Source: an uncultured Cellvibrio sp. (GTDB lineage Bacteria > Pseudomonadota > Gammaproteobacteria > Pseudomonadales > Cellvibrionaceae). Taken from it: 6,879 nucleotides of DNA. Positions 5,349 to 6,879 of this stretch are shown one piece after another. Where the stretch lies: assembly GCA_946482345.1 (NCBI GenBank), contig CAMLRJ010000187.1:1-6879 (forward strand), read 5' to 3'. A program made the translations under genes and the position numbers. The notes beneath the pieces were generated by a model. That model did not search any database. It was given only the letters and a program-made list of their open reading frames with translations, and was not told the DNA's origin. Position 1 is the first letter of the stretch; each line of letters begins with the position of its first letter.

Positions 5349-6551
5349 CTATCTAATATCTCTAGAATTTTTTATCAATGCTAACCATTCTTCGATGGTG
5401 TCTCTTCCACGTAGCATCAATTCTAGACTGTTCCGTATCCTGAGTAGGGGTTTCTTGAGGTCTTTTGACATTTTTTCTATTGGTCTTGTTGATTCAAGCA
5501 TACCTTCCAGAGAAGAAAATCCTTCGTTTGATGAAATTACCAACTCTTCTATAGAAGAGTAGAGGTTAAGCGCTGCTGTTTTGTTATCCTCACTTTGGTG
5601 AGCATTCTCGGCGGCTAGCTCTAGCATCGCTCTTACGCCAGGATCAATCTCATTAAGCTGTAAGGTGAATTGTGCAGTCAAATCTTCAATTTTATCAGCA
5701 GGATCCGACAGGCGTTTGGCTAACTGCTTAAAGACAGGTAATTTAGCAGACATATTTGCGTTACGTCTATTTTGCGCGGTGAGAATGTTAGCAGATTCTT
5801 TAGTGTACTCACCAACTTTTATAATCTCGGCGTTGATGTCGCTTATGGTTTGAGTCCACTGTGGCGTTAGCTCTTCCGCAGTGGCAATACTATCGATTAA
5901 CCCGGGCACATCATCATCCGTTCCGTCTTTACCCCGTCCAGTATCATTTGGGCCCACGCTTGGTGCTGGCCCGCTCGGTCTGCTTGGCGTGCCGGGGTCT
6001 TGTGGTTCCTCGTCATCGGTGTCTGATTCTGACTTGGTAGACGGTACATGTTGGCCGACACTCTTGAGCAGCACAGCTACACTTTCGCTAAATTGTTCAC
6101 CGGCAGCAACCACAAGCTGCGTGTTGATTTGCGTGTTGCGATCGCCATTAATTGTATTGTTCTGTACCGCCATAATTTGTGCTTCCTGAAATGCATCGTC
6201 AAAAATGTCATCCGTCGGAATGTATGGCCTGCCGCTGTGTCGGCGCTCATGGTCGGCCTTAACCTGCCGCAATTTCTCAACTGTATACTTTGCATGGAGT
6301 TTTTCTTTGTCAACTAGGCTACCATGGCTCGGACACATATACATGAGGTTTTCGAAAGACCGGCGGTCTTCGTCGGTCATACTCGTATCATATCGCGGAC
6401 CTTCGGGCGACGCTGCGCAGATATGTGCAAGTGTTGCGTTGAAAACCTCTTCTTGTACAAGACTGGCGCCACAGTCTTCATAGGAGCAAATGCCACCACT
6501 CAAAGCCAGCAGCTTATGGATAGTGGAGGGCGTTGGTGCAAGTCGTGCCAT
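5349..6551 (-). CDS. HNH-endonuclease domain protein with acidic linker and helical C-terminus, 400 aa
   Basis: Residues about 15-105 form an HNH nuclease of the zinc-bearing type: GGICSYEDC (C22, C27), TLAHICAASPEGPRYD with A42-H43 (catalytic His), RRSFENLMYMCPSH (N68, C73, H76) and the trailing VD, then LRQVKADHERR. All key residues are present, so it should be active. Next come QNNTINGDRNTQINTQ (130-145), a polar 'GDxNTQI' strand resembling those seen in multidomain bacterial immune proteins, and a disordered acidic, Pro/Ser/Gly-rich linker (about 171-216). Residues 217-400 are long amphipathic helices, probably a coiled-coil oligomerisation or sensing region that I cannot name. It is the first gene of the operon with the ApeA-like HEPN gene 8 nt downstream. 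The ATG lies 9 nt behind an extended -10 box with no Shine-Dalgarno. A DNA-cutting effector or a sensor is possible; the role is inference. Confidence 0.75.
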   Translation of the reverse strand: MARLAPTPSTIHKLLALSGGICSYEDCGASLVQEEVFNATLAHICAASPEGPRYDTSMTDEDRRSFENLMYMCPSHGSLVDKEKLHAKYTVEKLRQVKADHERRHSGRPYIPTDDIFDDAFQEAQIMAVQNNTINGDRNTQINTQLVVAAGEQFSESVAVLLKSVGQHVPSTKSESDTDDEEPQDPGTPSRPSGPAPSVGPNDTGRGKDGTDDDVPGLIDSIATAEELTPQWTQTISDINAEIIKVGEYTKESANILTAQNRRNANMSAKLPVFKQLAKRLSDPADKIEDLTAQFTLQLNEIDPGVRAMLELAAENAHQSEDNKTAALNLYSSIEELVISSNEGFSSLEGMLESTRPIEKMSKDLKKPLLRIRNSLELMLRGRDTIEEWLALIKNSRDIR

Positions 6552-6560
6552 ATTGCTTGT

Positions 6561-6569
6561 ATTATAGCA
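6561..6569 (-). promoter_or_regulatory. Extended -10 promoter of the HNH-HEPN operon
   Basis: On the minus strand TGCTATAAT is a perfect extended -10 (TG-N-TATAAT). The ATG at 6551 begins 9 nt further on, so the transcript would have at most about 3 nt of leader. The -35 region is not recognisable, as expected for an extended -10 promoter. It lies between site S3 and the gene, so the operon carries its own promoter within the block. Confidence 0.65.
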
Positions 6570-6623
6570 AATTTCTCATCATAGCCTCTGTTATTGATTC
6601 GAGAGAAGTCCTGACAGGACTGC

Positions 6624-6664
6624 CAAAGTAAAACAGTCATCATCAAGATGGCTGTTTTACTTTG
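6624..6664. terminator. Long hairpin in S3, possible bidirectional terminator
   Basis: C6624-G6636 pairs with C6652-G6664 (13 bp), then a T-G wobble, then CATC (6638-6641) with GATG (6647-6650), for 18 bp and a 5-nt loop (ATCAA). On the right it is followed by TTTGAGG, only a modest T run; on the left there is none. It occupies the place of the terminator hairpin in S1 and S2, so it may be the same functional part with a different sequence, or a structural part of the site. Confidence 0.5.
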
Positions 6665-6697
6665 TTTGAGGCAGCCGCAGGACGAGAACGAATATGC

Positions 6698-6722
6698 GAA
6701 ATATGTTTGGAAAACATATTTC
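6698..6722. other. Second hairpin in S3
   Basis: GAAATATGTTT (6698-6708) and AAACATATTTC (6712-6722) form an 11-bp perfect stem with a GGA loop. S1 and S2 have no counterpart. It could be part of the folded recombination site or an independent RNA element. Confidence 0.6.
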
Positions 6723-6831
6723 TGCCCACCTGTGTCGAGTCCTGTCTCCCCCAGGCATAGGACTACCCGTACACCCACCCCGACGCAGCAGATTTGCAGT
6801 CAAAACCCTATTATGAAATAATGCAAACACT

Positions 6832-6879
6832 ATGGCATACATAGCAAACCAGAACTGGCATCATTATCACGCACTCACG
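6832..6879 (+). CDS. Start of an unidentified ORF running off the right edge
   Basis: Sixteen codons are visible, beginning MAYIANQNWHHY. The ATG at 6832 sits 9 nt behind TGAAATAAT (6814-6822), the same spacing of -10-like box to start codon seen at the other first genes here, and there is no Shine-Dalgarno. That pattern is the main support. The residues are too few to recognise a family. If real, it is the first gene of the block to the right of site S3. Confidence 0.35.
   Translation, partial: MAYIANQNWHHYHALT

Larger units (their letters stand above)
6588..6746 (+). repeat. Repeat site S3 (right boundary of HNH-HEPN block)
   Basis: The first 38 nt are identical to the left arm of S2, including the AGTCCTGACAGGACT palindrome (6607-6621). 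The right end TCGAGTCCTGTC (6735-6746) is shared with S1 and S2. GACAGGACT (6613-6621) and AGTCCTGTC (6738-6746) again form a perfect 9-bp outer inverted repeat. The centre is unlike S1/S2: it holds an 18-bp hairpin (6624-6664), an 11-bp hairpin (6698-6722), and an internal CAGGAC (6678-6683) that can compete for pairing with GTCCTG (6739-6744). GGCAG (6670-6674) can pair with either CTGCC (6620-6624) or CTGCC (6722-6726). So the ends are conserved and the centre is variable, as in recombination sites that act through structure. It fills most of the gene-free stretch 6552-6831. Confidence 0.82.

Noticed and set aside
5320..5562. + strand ORFs antisense to the HNH and HEPN genes (also 4289-4489, 4664-4915, 5881-6317)
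   Set aside because: They are shadows of the minus-strand genes, without RBS or recognisable domains.
2142..6746. Composite transposon or IS elements
   Set aside because: The repeats contain no transposase, no target-site duplications were seen at their ends, and they are too short for an IS; they fit recombination sites better.
6657..6842. Minus-strand ORF with a GGDRTRHR string
   Set aside because: A classic spurious translation of a T-arm-like antisense sequence; it spans site S3 with its hairpins and has no RBS.
1..6879. CRISPR array
   Set aside because: No series of short regularly spaced direct repeats exists; the three repeats are long and kilobases apart.

Overview
The window looks like an accessory region of a small bacterial genome carrying candidate defence genes. 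The best guess for the host is a Patescibacteria/CPR member of the Saccharibacteria type. This rests on the P-loop kinase-like protein whose 3' end opens the window, a family I associate with that group, and on start codons that sit directly behind -10 promoter boxes with no Shine-Dalgarno sequence. No rRNA or complete tRNA is present to confirm it. All complete genes end in TAG or TAA. The reading frames are free of internal TGA, so there is no sign of the TGA-to-glycine code used by some CPR lineages.

Layout, left to right. (1) 2-439 (+) is the C-terminal part of a P-loop nucleoside/shikimate-kinase-like ATPase. (2) 499-1565 (+) is a two-gene unit: a 74-residue XRE-type HTH regulator followed after 11 nt by a TIR-like nucleotide-binding protein with an unassigned C-terminal domain. 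(3) 1552-2028 (-) is a PLD-like (HKD) phosphodiesterase, convergent with the TIR gene and overlapping its end by 14 nt. (4) 2142-2283 is repeat site S1. (5) 2341-3657 (+) is an FAD-dependent oxidoreductase of the protoporphyrinogen-oxidase/amine-oxidase superfamily. (6) 3661-3834 is repeat site S2. (7) 3928-6551 (-) is a two-gene operon, an HNH-nuclease protein then an ApeA-like HEPN protein. (8) 6588-6746 is repeat site S3. (9) From 6832 the start of another + strand ORF runs off the window.

The most unusual feature is the set of three co-oriented repeat sites. Each is 140-175 bp, ends in the same T-arm-like sequence (TCGAGTCCTGTC) and contains a strong hairpin in the middle. S2 and S3 carry a 9-bp outer inverted repeat. 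S1 and S2 match over 142 nt at about 87% (manual alignment) and bracket the oxidoreductase gene. S2 and S3 share an exact 38-nt left arm and bracket the HNH/HEPN operon. Neither bracketed block contains an integrase or transposase, and gene orientation is independent of site orientation. This is the architecture of a gene-cassette array (integron-like or att-site-like), but the sites do not match the canonical integron attC consensus.

Functionally, the XRE-TIR unit, the HNH-HEPN operon and the PLD protein all resemble known antiviral or nucleic-acid-targeting effectors, so the window reads as a small defence island. The oxidoreductase is metabolic cargo. Transcription units appear to start from extended -10 promoters (TG-N-TAnnnT) 6-9 nt upstream of ATG, which suggests leaderless mRNAs for first genes.
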